Assembly (NCBI GenBank): GCA_024405215.1
Contig: JAKSPB010000015.1
Location: 1 to 64,000 of the forward strand
Direction: 5' to 3'
Source of the DNA: Lentisphaeria bacterium
GTDB taxonomy: Bacteria > Verrucomicrobiota > Lentisphaeria > Oligosphaerales > Oligosphaeraceae
DNA: 64,000 nt
Positions 16,932 to 25,902 of this stretch are shown in pieces. Below the pieces are notes generated by a model. The model ran no database searches. It had not been told where the DNA came from and saw only the letters and a program-made list of their open reading frames with translations. The position numbers and the translations under genes were made by a program. Position 1 is the first letter of the stretch, and each line of letters begins with the position of its first letter.

Positions 16932-17744
16932 CTACCTCATCATGTGCTTATTTTTCAAGATATGCACATCCCCAACGGAGATGGTCTTCGTACCGGCGTC
17001 GGTCTGCAGAAGCATGAATCCCTGTGGCGTGTATCCGACGACCTCGCCGGTCAGCAAATCCGTCGGACGCTGAATGGCGATACTCCGGCCCAGCAACACG
17101 TCATTCTTCTGCCATTCCCCCAGGAACGGCGACAGATCCTCCGCCCGCTGCCATTGGTCGTAGAGTTTCTGAAAGACGTTGCAGAACTCCGCCAGGAGGA
17201 TTTCCCGTGAGAAGTCATGTCCCGCCTGCCATTTCAGCGAGGTAGCCACCGGACGCAATTCAGGCGGAAAATCCTCCTCCAGGGAATTGACATTGAGCCC
17301 CACGCCAAGGACAATGCCGCGGCGTCCCTCCGCATTGGCGCCAGCCGGGCATTCGCAGAGAATTCCCGAAAGTTTCTTTCCCGCAAGCCAGAGATCATTA
17401 GGCCACTTCAGCCCGATGTTCAAGGACGGTTCTATGGCGACCCCAGCCTGCCGCAAGGCCAGCGCAGTAAGCAACGCCAGCTGCGGGAAACGCATCATGG
17501 GCACTCTCGGCCAAAGAAGCACTGAAAAGTAGAGATTCCTGCCGGCAGGCGAATGCCAGAGTCGTCGTTGCCGCCCGCGGCCCGCACTCTGGCTTTCCGC
17601 CACCGCCAAAGCTCCTTCCGGAGCGCCCCGCTCCGCAGCATCCAGCAGGAACTGGTTCGTGGACTCCAGCGTCTCGGCCGCCGTAAGCGGCATCCCGATG
17701 CCTGACGCACGAAGATGCCTGAAAAAAAGAGCTTGGTCTAGCAT
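16932..17744 (-). CDS. birA: Biotin--[acetyl-CoA-carboxylase] ligase
   Basis: 270 residues from ATG 17744. It ligates biotin to the carboxyl carrier protein via biotinyl-AMP. Visible: TNQFLLDAAERG, the adenylate loop AGRGRQRRLWHSPAGRNLYFS, KWPNDLWLAGKKLSGIL with the biotin-site Lys, and GLNVN. There is no N-terminal helix-turn-helix, so it is a class I ligase without repressor function. The start overlaps the last 7 nt of the LpxC-like gene; an upstream in-frame extension is rejected because it lies inside that gene. Confidence 0.93.
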   Translation of the reverse strand: MLDQALFFRHLRASGIGMPLTAAETLESTNQFLLDAAERGAPEGALAVAESQSAGRGRQRRLWHSPAGRNLYFSVLLWPRVPMMRFPQLALLTALALRQAGVAIEPSLNIGLKWPNDLWLAGKKLSGILCECPAGANAEGRRGIVLGVGLNVNSLEEDFPPELRPVATSLKWQAGHDFSREILLAEFCNVFQKLYDQWQRAEDLSPFLGEWQKNDVLLGRSIAIQRPTDLLTGEVVGYTPQGFMLLQTDAGTKTISVGDVHILKNKHMMR

Positions 17745-18775
17745 ACTTCCACCAGGCTGTCGTGAATCAGCAACATGGTCAGGAAACGCACATCCAACAC
17801 GTGACCGGACTTGTAGGAGACAATCTTTCCCGCCGGACGCGTTCCCGGCGGAAGCAGGGACAACGCGGCGACCAAATCCAGACAGGTTCGGTGCCACACT
17901 GCCTCCAGGGCCTTCCCGGAAGGCAGGCGAAGCTTCGGCTCGTTAACGTAATGGTCCTTGTCCGCCAGAAGGATATTTTTCCGGGTATAGCCCAGATTGC
18001 GATAGCGTGCGAAAAGCATCCCGATGCTCCGGGCCAGGCGCATCTCGGATGCGCTGCAATTGGTGCGCGCAATGGCGCCATGGCAGAATGCCTCCTCGCA
18101 GAGATCCAGCTGGATGCGCTCGCGGCCAATGGCGGTGGGAAAATCAATGGCCACATCCATCGACAGCTTACGCTCGCCCGCTTCGGCAGGCATCCACATC
18201 AGGAACCCATCCAGCGAAGGACGCATCAGCGCAACAGGCTTCTTCGGCGCAAGGTAGCGCAAAGGACGACTGATATCCTCCACCACGCCAGCCCTCTGCA
18301 GTGCCTCCACGATAGGCCAGGAGCCATCGTCGAAAAGCGGCGGATCCTCCGAAGAGAGCTCCACCACAAGATTGTCCAGCCCTAGTCCGAAGCGATGGCA
18401 GATGATGTGCTCGCTCATGCGCACCCGGTTGACATCCGAGCCTGCACGAAGCACAATGGCACGGTCCGCCTGGGCCACGTTGCCCAGCGTCGCCGCAACA
18501 GGAAGCTGTTCAGGCAAGTCGGTTCGCCGGAAAAGCCACCCGTCGCCATCGGACGCCGTGCTGGGCAGGAAACGCAACGAGCGTGTTTTGCCACGAGAAT
18601 AAGTGGCAGGGCCGCTGACCTGCGCTTCCTGACGAATCGTCCGCCCGAAACGCGGCGGTGTCCATCCGGCAGGTGCCGTCCAGACATCGTCCACAGGAAT
18701 TTCCCCGCAGGCCTTCCAGGCTTTCTGAAAGGCCTCCGGATTTCCGGAAAGGAGCTGGATATCGGGATAATCCAC
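17738..18775 (-). CDS. lpxC: LpxC-like UDP-3-O-acyl-GlcNAc deacetylase with altered zinc motif
   Basis: 345 residues from a GTG that overlaps the upstream stop (TAGTG). LpxC performs the committed step of lipid A synthesis. Two-fold LpxC layout is visible: GWLFRRTDLPE, SEHIICHRFGLGLDNLVVEL (Glu122/His123, equivalent to the general base and first zinc ligand) and the final SYKSGHVLDVRF. The second zinc motif, normally HKxxD, reads HRTCLD: Lys is replaced by Arg and one residue is inserted before the Asp. The Asp of the usual IGD is Ala. It also has a 45-residue N-terminal extension and no FabZ fusion. Either a divergent LpxC or a paralogue with another role. Confidence 0.72.
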   Translation of the reverse strand: MDYPDIQLLSGNPEAFQKAWKACGEIPVDDVWTAPAGWTPPRFGRTIRQEAQVSGPATYSRGKTRSLRFLPSTASDGDGWLFRRTDLPEQLPVAATLGNVAQADRAIVLRAGSDVNRVRMSEHIICHRFGLGLDNLVVELSSEDPPLFDDGSWPIVEALQRAGVVEDISRPLRYLAPKKPVALMRPSLDGFLMWMPAEAGERKLSMDVAIDFPTAIGRERIQLDLCEEAFCHGAIARTNCSASEMRLARSIGMLFARYRNLGYTRKNILLADKDHYVNEPKLRLPSGKALEAVWHRTCLDLVAALSLLPPGTRPAGKIVSYKSGHVLDVRFLTMLLIHDSLVEVC

Positions 18776-19863
18776 TAGATTTTTACCTCTTTCCCGCCTT
18801 TGTCAGCCGAGCGATAGAGTCCGTCGATAATCTTCTGGACCGCCATGCCTTCCTCGCCGGAGGAGTGCAACGGCGTCCCCGTCAGGATTGCGGAGGTGAA
18901 ATCGCGGAGCTTGGAGACGAAATCGGTCGGCGAAGGATGACCCGGCAGATAGCCGGCCGTGGAATTGACCATGGTGCCGGCCAGGTCATGGTAGAGAGTG
19001 CCGGTCTTGGAATTGAAACCGCCCTTCGTGCCCATGATTTCCCAATAGGCGGTGTCCTCTTCCTGATGGCAGCAGAAGGCGCTTTCGATCTGCATCAGCG
19101 TGCCATTCTCGAAACGGACCTGCCCCACGCAAAGATCTTCCACCGTGTAGGTCTTGTAGTCCCAGTTGGGCCACATAGAAACCACCTTGGAGGGCTTGTT
19201 GCCCAGGAAAGTCCAGGTACGACCGCTGGCGGCCACGGGCTTTGGCTCGCCCATCACGTAGTGGGCGGATTCAATCTGATGGACGCCGATATCGATCATG
19301 GGACCGCCGCCCTGGAGTTCCTTTTGTCCGAAGACACCCCAGTTGGGAATGCCGCGTCGCCGCATGGCGTGGACTTTCACATACATGATGTCGCCCAAAA
19401 GACCTTCCTCAATGGCGCGCTTGCACATCTGCACCGCAGGCGTGTAGCGGATCTGGAAGCCGCAGGCCAGAAGCTTTCCGGCCTTGGCGGCCGCGTCGTT
19501 CATCGCCTGGCACTCGGCGGGATTCATCGCCATGGGCTTCTCCACCATCACGTGGCAGCCGGCCTTCAAGGCTGCGATGGACGCCGGGGCGTGCACGCCG
19601 TTGGGCGTACACACATCCACGATGTCCAGCTTCTCCGCCTTCAGCATCATGTTGTAGTCCGCATAGACGGCGGCGTTCTGGCAGCCGGGCTGCTTTTTGA
19701 ACCATTCCAGACGCTCGGGTTTGATGTCGCACCCCGCCACGATTTCCGTCTCCGGCATCATCGCGTAGGCCGCGATATGAGAAGAAGAGATGTTGCCTGT
19801 GCCAATGAAGCCGACGCGGAGTTTCTTCGGCGCGCAATTCTTGCAAGTCGTTTTTTTCATCAT
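18775..19863 (-). CDS. Gfo/Idh/MocA family oxidoreductase (tandem paralogue 2)
   Basis: 362 residues. N-terminal Rossmann fold with LRVGFIGTGNISSSH, the family signature VMVEKPMAMNPAE (EKP Lys) and a C-terminal alpha/beta domain with GGGPMIDIGVHQIESAHYVMG, whose His is the usual catalytic candidate. Such enzymes oxidise or reduce sugars or inositols with NAD(P). Very similar throughout to the next gene upstream, so a tandem duplicate. The N-terminus contains an unusual CKNC. It overlaps the LpxC-like gene by 1 nt. Confidence 0.9.
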   Translation of the reverse strand: MMKKTTCKNCAPKKLRVGFIGTGNISSSHIAAYAMMPETEIVAGCDIKPERLEWFKKQPGCQNAAVYADYNMMLKAEKLDIVDVCTPNGVHAPASIAALKAGCHVMVEKPMAMNPAECQAMNDAAAKAGKLLACGFQIRYTPAVQMCKRAIEEGLLGDIMYVKVHAMRRRGIPNWGVFGQKELQGGGPMIDIGVHQIESAHYVMGEPKPVAASGRTWTFLGNKPSKVVSMWPNWDYKTYTVEDLCVGQVRFENGTLMQIESAFCCHQEEDTAYWEIMGTKGGFNSKTGTLYHDLAGTMVNSTAGYLPGHPSPTDFVSKLRDFTSAILTGTPLHSSGEEGMAVQKIIDGLYRSADKGGKEVKI

Positions 19864-19881
19864 ACGTAGTCCTGAAAAAAG

Positions 19882-20991
19882 TTATTTGATGGAGACCTCG
19901 GCGCCGCCCTTGGCAGCAGAACGGTAGATGCCGTCGATGATCTTCTGGACAGCCATGCCTTCCTCGCCGTCTGCGCCCAACGGAGTGCCCTTGAGGATGG
20001 CACTGCTGAAATTGCGCAGTTTATTGACAAAGAAGTCGCGCCAGATATTCTCCGTGGGCAGGAAGGCAGCCTTGGAATTGACCATGGTGCCGGCCAGGTC
20101 GTGGAAGAGCGTCCCGGACTTGAAATCAAAACCGCCCTTTGTGCCCATGACCTGCCAATTGAGATACTCGTTCTCTGCCTGGTGGCTGCAAAAGGCGCTC
20201 TCGATCTGCATCAGGATGCCGTTCTCAAAACGGACCTGCCCCACGCAGAGGTCTTCCACCGTGTAGGTCTTGTAGTCCCAGTTGGGCCACATAGAAACCA
20301 CCTTGGAGGGCTTGTCGCCCAGGAAGGTCCAGGTGCGTCCGCTGGCAGCCACGGGCCTGGGCTGGCCGATGGCGCAATGGGAGGACTCGATATGGTGCAC
20401 GCCGATGTCAATCATGGGACCGCCGCCTTGCAGGGCTTTCTGGCCGAAGACACCCCAGTTCGGAACGCCACGGCGGCGCATGGCCTGGACTTTCACATAC
20501 ATGATGTCGCCCAGAAGCCCCTCCGCAATGGCGCGCTTGCACATCTCGGTAGCCGGATGGTAGCGCCACTGGAATGCGACCTCAAGAAGCTTGCCTGCCT
20601 TAGCAGCGGCATCGCACATCGCCTGACATTCAGCGGGATTCATGGCCATGGGCTTTTCCACAATCACGTGGTTCCCGGCATTCAAGGCAGCGATGGCGGC
20701 AGGGGCGTGAACACCATTGGGCGTACAAACATCCACGGCATCAAGCTTCTCCTTCGCCAGCATCTCGTTGTAGTCGGCATAGACCTTCGCGTTCTGGCAG
20801 CCAGGCTGCTGCTTGAACCACTCCAGGCGCTCCGGCTTGATATCGCAGCCGGCGACAATCTCGTATTCCGGAAGATGCTGCAACGCCCCCAGATGGGAAC
20901 CGCTGATGTTTCCCGTCCCGATGAACCCCAAACGGATCCGATTATCCTTGGGAGCAGTGATGGTGGAAGTTTTCTTTGTTCTTGTAGCCAT
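19882..20991 (-). CDS. Gfo/Idh/MocA family oxidoreductase (tandem paralogue 1)
   Basis: 369 residues from ATG 20991; an upstream in-frame ATG would add 21 poorly supported residues. Same domain layout as its neighbour: IRLGFIGTGNISGSH, VIVEKPMAMNPAE, GGGPMIDIGVHHIESSHCAIG. Large blocks are identical in the two paralogues (for example PKPVAASGRTWTF against PRPVAASGRTWTF), while the sugar-site region differs (FQIRYTPA against FQWRYHPA). First gene of an operon with its paralogue, the LpxC-like gene and birA. Substrate unknown. Confidence 0.9.
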   Translation of the reverse strand: MATRTKKTSTITAPKDNRIRLGFIGTGNISGSHLGALQHLPEYEIVAGCDIKPERLEWFKQQPGCQNAKVYADYNEMLAKEKLDAVDVCTPNGVHAPAAIAALNAGNHVIVEKPMAMNPAECQAMCDAAAKAGKLLEVAFQWRYHPATEMCKRAIAEGLLGDIMYVKVQAMRRRGVPNWGVFGQKALQGGGPMIDIGVHHIESSHCAIGQPRPVAASGRTWTFLGDKPSKVVSMWPNWDYKTYTVEDLCVGQVRFENGILMQIESAFCSHQAENEYLNWQVMGTKGGFDFKSGTLFHDLAGTMVNSKAAFLPTENIWRDFFVNKLRNFSSAILKGTPLGADGEEGMAVQKIIDGIYRSAAKGGAEVSIK

Positions 20992-21094
20992 TTTCTTTTC
21001 TTGGAAGAGTTGGAAAACAATGCGTGGAAAGACACGCGCCATGATGATTGACAAAAAAACTGGATCATGAGCCTTTTGAAAAGCTCATTGACTC

Positions 21095-21454
21095 CTAATG
21101 CCCTCTTTCCCGAGTGATGGTCAGGGCGGCGTAGTCGCCATTGGGCAATCCGGCAGGCTTGCGGATCTCAACGGTGGCCTTCTGCACACGTTCCGAAGCA
21201 TCCAGGCACTCCTGCACCAGCGTCTGCGCCAGCGTCTCAATGAGCTTGCAAGTGGACTCCTCGCAACGCCGGATCAATTTCTTGGAAAGCTGGGAGTAGT
21301 TGACCGTCTTTTCCAGGTCGTCGGTGGCGGCTGCCTCCCGGGTATCCAGGAAGACCGTGGCGGTCACCAGCAGCGCCTGGGGGAGTTCGCGCTCCTTCTC
21401 CTTGCACCCGATGTGGCTGGTGCAACGCAAATTGACAATGCTAATCTGGTCCAT
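21095..21454 (-). CDS. folB: Dihydroneopterin aldolase
   Basis: 119 residues, the family size. It converts 7,8-dihydroneopterin to 6-hydroxymethyl-dihydropterin in folate synthesis. Conserved: CTSHIGCKEKERELPQ (with the usual start of strand 1), TVNYSQLSKKL, LIETLAQTLVQ with the catalytic-region Glu, and KPAGLPNGDYAAL with the invariant Lys-Pro. Its ATG directly follows the TAG of the acyltransferase gene (TAGATG), so translation is coupled. Confidence 0.92.
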   Translation of the reverse strand: MDQISIVNLRCTSHIGCKEKERELPQALLVTATVFLDTREAAATDDLEKTVNYSQLSKKLIRRCEESTCKLIETLAQTLVQECLDASERVQKATVEIRKPAGLPNGDYAALTITRERGH

Positions 21455-22453
21455 CTATGAAAGCAGCTCCTCAGGACATTCGTATTTCTTCTGCCGGGCG
21501 TAGAAGGGATACCTTCTCTTGTCGGCAGCCTTGACGTTGGCAGGAATGTAGCGCCAGCGCGTGTAGCTCCAAAGGTATTGTTCGGGATGACGCCGAATCA
21601 GCCGTTCGTAGGCGGCGAAGATGGCATCGGTGAGTTCCTCGTCGGAAGCATACTCCCAGGCATCCTTCTCCAGAGACTCGTATTCCATGTGGAATCTGCC
21701 GTCAGCATCCTTGATACAGGACGCGACATGGACCGGCACCTGGAGATGACGGGCGATGGCCGCAGGCAGACGGGACGCGGTCGCCGGAAGCCCGAAGAAC
21801 TTCCGGAAAATCCCGCCGTCCCGTGGCGAGACATTCTGGTCAATGAGAATCCCCACGTTCCGTCCCTTCATCAGCGCACGCATGACGCCGTATGCGGCTC
21901 CGTGGGCGGGAATGACCTCGGTGTCGTCCCCACCTGTGCGCAGCCGACGTGCCAAGTCGTTGATGATTTCCAACCGGAACTGCGCCACTACCACTGCCCC
22001 CGGGCGTCCGGTCACATGGGTGAGCCGCGAGGCCACCTCCCAGTTCCCCTGATGAAGCGTGCAGAAGAGCACGGAAGGATACTTCCCCTGGGGATTGGCC
22101 CGACAGCAATCCCGCCGGAAATCCTCGCCCACCTCCAGCCGTGCCGTCGCGTCTTCTGGATGCTTCAGAAAATGCAACCAGTCCAACCCCATCCCCAGAA
22201 GATGGAGAATGTTCTCCCGGCACATTTGCCGCATTTCCCCTTCCGGCATTTCCGGAAAGGCGATGCGGAGATTTGCGCGTACCACCCGGCGCTTGGCTCC
22301 CATGAAAGGCCAGCTCAGCACCCAGAAAATCCAGGTCCAAACGCGGGCGCCGCGCGGCGAGAGCCCTCCCCAGCAAAGCATCGCGAGGGGAAGCAGGCAT
22401 TTCGCAACGCAACCCGCAAATCTGGTAGAAAAGGATGGACGCTTATGAGACAC
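21455..22453 (-). CDS. LpxL/HtrB-like lysophospholipid acyltransferase
   Basis: 332 residues. Membrane-anchored lipid A late acyltransferase family (LABLAT): N-terminal hydrophobic anchor (CVAKCLLPLAMLCWGGL), RVVRANLRIAFPEM, the catalytic block FCTLHQGNWEVAS where the usual H(x)4D/E is HQGNWE, then ILIDQNVSPRDGGIFRKFFG and YLWSYTRWRY. Expected role: transfer of an acyl chain to Kdo2-lipid IVA at the inner membrane. It starts 8 nt after the UDP-sugar pyrophosphorylase stop. Confidence 0.88.
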   Translation of the reverse strand: MSHKRPSFSTRFAGCVAKCLLPLAMLCWGGLSPRGARVWTWIFWVLSWPFMGAKRRVVRANLRIAFPEMPEGEMRQMCRENILHLLGMGLDWLHFLKHPEDATARLEVGEDFRRDCCRANPQGKYPSVLFCTLHQGNWEVASRLTHVTGRPGAVVVAQFRLEIINDLARRLRTGGDDTEVIPAHGAAYGVMRALMKGRNVGILIDQNVSPRDGGIFRKFFGLPATASRLPAAIARHLQVPVHVASCIKDADGRFHMEYESLEKDAWEYASDEELTDAIFAAYERLIRRHPEQYLWSYTRWRYIPANVKAADKRRYPFYARQKKYECPEELLS

Positions 22454-22461
22454 GGAATCAA

Positions 22462-23898
22462 CTAGTCAAGCACCAGGGTGCCTCCGGCAGGAATCGCCTT
22501 GGCGATGACGCCGTCATCCACCAGAGCCTTCACATCGGCTGCGCAGACTGCACGCTTCAGGGAGATTTCCAAAGTGGCATCCAGACTGCCATCGGCCTTG
22601 CGGGGAACCGCAACGCCTGCGACCTCCAGCCATTTGGCAGTTCGCTCCTGCAGGTCGGCCCGGCAGGAGTCGGGAGAGTCGCTGCCGGCGGGATTCTTGA
22701 TGGCGGCGAACTGCTCGGAACGGTCGGCCTCCAGAATCATGGGGTTCTTGGCCAGCGGCAGAGCGTCGAAGATGAAGAACTCCAGCTTGATGCCATTGGG
22801 AGCCTCGGGTTTCACCAGGGCGCCATTTTCGTCCACGTAGGAGATCTTCTTGAGGGCACGGTGAGGCGTCAAAGCCAGCGTGCCGTTGGTCAGGCGGCGG
22901 ATGAACTGGCGGCTGATCACATGGATGGCAGGAGAGCCGGCGCGGAAACGGAGGCGTCCGGATTCATCGGTCTGCTTCAGAAGATCCATGGGCATGTCGG
23001 AGTATTCCACGATGATGGTCTGGCCATCCAGAATGCAGAAATGCCCCAGCTTCTCCATGGCGTCGCGCTTGATAAGGGCACGGGCGCTCATCTCGGAGCC
23101 GGAGAGGTGATGAAGACCCAGGAAGAGCGGATCGCAGACGCTGACCAGAGGATTGTCCACCTGCCAGTAGGCGAGATACTCCACGCCGCGGGCCTCCATG
23201 TCGTCCAACGTACCGGAATCCCGCAGGGCGGCCAGGGTGCCGCCATGGCCATTGGCGAAAAGCGCCAGGCTGCCGGGGGCTTCCAGGATGGCCTTCCCGT
23301 TCTGGTCGAAGCCGGGGAGCTGCCCCTGGATGAAGAAGCGCACATTCGCCTTGTCAAGCCCGAAATAGCCGTTGTCCTCGAAAAACTCCACCGTGGCCTG
23401 GTGGTTGGCGGGGCTGGTCATGATATACCAGGGAATCACCGTCTGGTATTTCTCCATGTTCCGCAGAAGGGCCTCCGCGAAATACTGGAAGAGGGACTTG
23501 TTCCGGACAGGAGAGAAACAGTAGGTTCCCTTGGGACCGTCATATCCGAGACGGGTGCCCTGCCCGCCTGCCACCGTGAAGCCGGCCACTTTTCCCTGAC
23601 GAAGAAGCTCTTCGCCGACCGCAATGGCCTCGGCCTGCGTCGCAGACTGCGCGGCATTCTCGGGCTTCAGCGGAGCGTAAGGCGCGGGGACCAGCTTCTC
23701 GAGGGGGATGCCGGTGGATTCGCCGCCATGAAGGGCGTTCTGACTCCACCGGGAGACTTCCGCCCAGCGGATGCTGGTGATCTGGTCTCCGAGATGCTCC
23801 TGCTCGGCAGGAGCAAGCTTTTCCCAGAAGCGGAGCACCTGGGTCTGACCGACGGGCTCCAGAATGGCCGCAAGCTGTTCTTTTGTGTATTTGGACAT
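22462..23898 (-). CDS. UDPGP-type UDP-N-acetylglucosamine/UDP-sugar pyrophosphorylase
   Basis: 478 residues. It belongs to the eukaryote-like UDPGP family (UAP1-like), distinct from bacterial GlmU or GalU: AGGQGTRLGYDGPKGTY nucleotide loop, FFIQGQLPGFD, NGHGGTLAAL, YWQVDNPLVSVCDP and LEFFIFDALPLA. It forms UDP-GlcNAc or a similar sugar nucleotide from UTP and the sugar 1-phosphate. A good AAGGAG precedes the ATG. First gene of an operon with an LpxL-like gene and folB, consistent with envelope precursor supply. Confidence 0.87.
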   Translation of the reverse strand: MSKYTKEQLAAILEPVGQTQVLRFWEKLAPAEQEHLGDQITSIRWAEVSRWSQNALHGGESTGIPLEKLVPAPYAPLKPENAAQSATQAEAIAVGEELLRQGKVAGFTVAGGQGTRLGYDGPKGTYCFSPVRNKSLFQYFAEALLRNMEKYQTVIPWYIMTSPANHQATVEFFEDNGYFGLDKANVRFFIQGQLPGFDQNGKAILEAPGSLALFANGHGGTLAALRDSGTLDDMEARGVEYLAYWQVDNPLVSVCDPLFLGLHHLSGSEMSARALIKRDAMEKLGHFCILDGQTIIVEYSDMPMDLLKQTDESGRLRFRAGSPAIHVISRQFIRRLTNGTLALTPHRALKKISYVDENGALVKPEAPNGIKLEFFIFDALPLAKNPMILEADRSEQFAAIKNPAGSDSPDSCRADLQERTAKWLEVAGVAVPRKADGSLDATLEISLKRAVCAADVKALVDDGVIAKAIPAGGTLVLD

Positions 23899-24417
23899 AC
23901 TTCTCCTTGAAAATGAAATGATATGGGATGGGAATTTGCCATAACATAGCGCAAGAACCTGATTTCCCTATGAAATATGCCTAAAAATGGAAACTATATA
24001 ACTCATAACTCACTTTTCTTCCCGCGGGTTCGCGGTCCAGGGCATAAGACGAGTAAACTTTCATGTCATGCGATTTTGAGGCAGGCCAGGTTTTACAAAG
24101 GGAACTTGTACTTGTTCAGAAGGAGTGCGTTGCACCACGAATCAACGCCTACGCCCCCCATGGCGGCCAGACTGGGGACTCTTTGGAAGCGTCATCACTC
24201 TGAATGGACAAGGAATCGCTTTGGGGGCGATTGGGGGATTTTCGGGGCTGCAGTCTCCTTCTGGATCGTAACTGTTCTTTCAAGGGAATTCTCGGAATCT
24301 GTCCGGCATTTTGAAGAATTTTCAAGAAAAGGAAAGACGGCAATTCGCAGAATGTGGTATACAATAAAGGCCGGTTGCAACGAAAGAATCGTTTTTCCCT
24401 TTATCAGAAAGAACGTC
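23899..24417. other. Divergent intergenic region before the glycosyltransferase pair
   Basis: 519 nt between the UDP-sugar pyrophosphorylase gene (-) and the BAHT gene (+). It is probably the promoter region for both. TATACAAT at 24358-24365 may be a -10 box for the glycosyltransferase pair, with no good -35. An open frame continues from 23977 into the BAHT gene but its first 147 residues have no family character. I see no tRNA or repeat here. Confidence 0.5.
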
Positions 24418-25902
24418 ATGCCCTCAAAAACACGCGAATCCAAGGATACTCCCAGACCAGTTTCTTCGGAGAGTGTATCCATGGCGTCAACGAACTATTC
24501 GGATCTCGCCTTGAGCGTTTCCGCTCTTGACAACCTGTCTGCCTTCGGACGGGCAAGCCAGCCTTCGCTCGCCGTGTCCCACAATCAGCAGGAGGCAGTC
24601 CAGCAGAACAATGCCTCCATGCCGCGTCCAGTTGGCCACATCACCTCCGATATCGGTCCGGATCCAGGTTGTTCCCAGACGCAGATCAAATTCGATGATC
24701 TGATGTCCCAGGAGGCTGTAGAAGGCATCCGCTTTGATTTTGCATTCGGCTATCGCGTCAGCATCCCGCCGGCGCCGCAACCGCGGACTTATTTGGTCAA
24801 GATCTTTGACATGACCAGCGGACTGCTGCTATGGCAGGCCGAAATGCAGAGCGGGCAGACGGTCATCGGACAGAAGAAGTTCCTGATCCGCTATCGTCTG
24901 GAAATCCATAGAGACGGCAAATTGCTCTTTGGCCATGACTTTGACTTGAAGGGCCGCAAGGTCTATGCGGTCATCCCCGACGGCGGTCTTGGAGATAATT
25001 TGGCCTGGCTGCCTATTGTGGAGGAGTTCCGCAGGACCACGGAAGCGAATGTGACCTGCGTCATCGGCGAATGGATCATCAAACTCTGCGCCGACCTCTA
25101 TCCTGGGCTGACTTTCGTGCCAGTGGACGAGAAACCGCTGTTGCATCAGGCGTACGCATGTTATTTCTGCGGCATCTTCGATGCGGAGCATCTGGACTGG
25201 CGCCCCATCGAACACCAGCAACTGGGCATGCAGGGAAGCGTGGAGTCCATTCTGGGGCTTCCGACGGCTGTGGCACACAAATGCCGTCTCCATACCGGCA
25301 GCGCGCGTCCCTTCCCGGAACCCTACGTATGCATTTCGTCCATGGGGACCAATCCATGCAAGTGCTGGAATTACGAGGAGGGCTGGAACCAGGTCATCCG
25401 TTTCCTGAAGGCCTGCGGCTATCGTGTATTGGACATAGACCGTGATTCGGAGCTTTTCTTTGCGGGGAAACGATATGCGATCCCGACCGAGGCGGAGAAT
25501 TTTACGGGGCGCTTCCCCATCCAGGAGCGTATCGACCTGCTGGAGCACGCCGATTTCTTCATCGGCCTTCCCAGCGGACTTTCCTGGCTGGCGTGGGAAG
25601 TGGACCTTCCCGTGGTCATCATTGCCGGCTTCACGCTGGATGGCAGCGAGTTCCCGACGCCGTACCGCATCACGAATTTCCTGGCCTGCCATGGCTGCTG
25701 GAATGACTCGCGAAACTTCTTCGACCAGAAGGTCCCCGTATGGTGCCCACGCCATGCGGGGACGCCGCGCGAAATTGAATGCACCCGTGCCGTCACTCCC
25801 AAGATGGTGATGGATACCATCATGAAGATTCCGCAGTTCCGCCAGCAGACGGCGCACATGATTCTCAAGCAAGCTCAGGAGGCATCCAATGGACAGGCTT
25901 AA
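24418..25902 (+). CDS. BAHT-type protein O-heptosyltransferase (TibC/Aah-like)
   Basis: 494 residues from ATG 24418. A bacterial autotransporter heptosyltransferase adds heptose from ADP-heptose to Ser/Thr of surface proteins. Family features: a Ser-rich N-terminus of about 75 residues; a beta domain (KIFDMTSGLLLWQAEM to RLEIHRDGKLLFGHDFDLKGRKV); the GT-B core with VIPDGGLGDNLAWLPIVEEF (the LGD Asp), CISSMGTNPCKCWNYEEGW (Lys of the nucleotide-sugar site) and FIGLPSGLSWLAWEVDLPVV; then a metal finger with Cys424, Cys427, Cys443 and Cys455, like the iron finger of TibC. The next gene overlaps by 14 nt. No autotransporter adhesin substrate lies in the window. Confidence 0.87.
   Translation: MPSKTRESKDTPRPVSSESVSMASTNYSDLALSVSALDNLSAFGRASQPSLAVSHNQQEAVQQNNASMPRPVGHITSDIGPDPGCSQTQIKFDDLMSQEAVEGIRFDFAFGYRVSIPPAPQPRTYLVKIFDMTSGLLLWQAEMQSGQTVIGQKKFLIRYRLEIHRDGKLLFGHDFDLKGRKVYAVIPDGGLGDNLAWLPIVEEFRRTTEANVTCVIGEWIIKLCADLYPGLTFVPVDEKPLLHQAYACYFCGIFDAEHLDWRPIEHQQLGMQGSVESILGLPTAVAHKCRLHTGSARPFPEPYVCISSMGTNPCKCWNYEEGWNQVIRFLKACGYRVLDIDRDSELFFAGKRYAIPTEAENFTGRFPIQERIDLLEHADFFIGLPSGLSWLAWEVDLPVVIIAGFTLDGSEFPTPYRITNFLACHGCWNDSRNFFDQKVPVWCPRHAGTPREIECTRAVTPKMVMDTIMKIPQFRQQTAHMILKQAQEASNGQA

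Noticed and set aside
22435-23910. 491-residue plus-strand frame
   Set aside because: Exact antisense shadow of the UDP-sugar pyrophosphorylase, a product of high GC content.
24012-24045. tRNA-like GGGTTCGCGGTCC
   Set aside because: No acceptor stem, D-arm or anticodon arm can be built around it.
23977-24417. N-terminal 147-residue extension of the BAHT protein
   Set aside because: No similarity to the BAHT N-terminus, and it occupies the divergent promoter region; ATG 24418 gives a normal-length protein.
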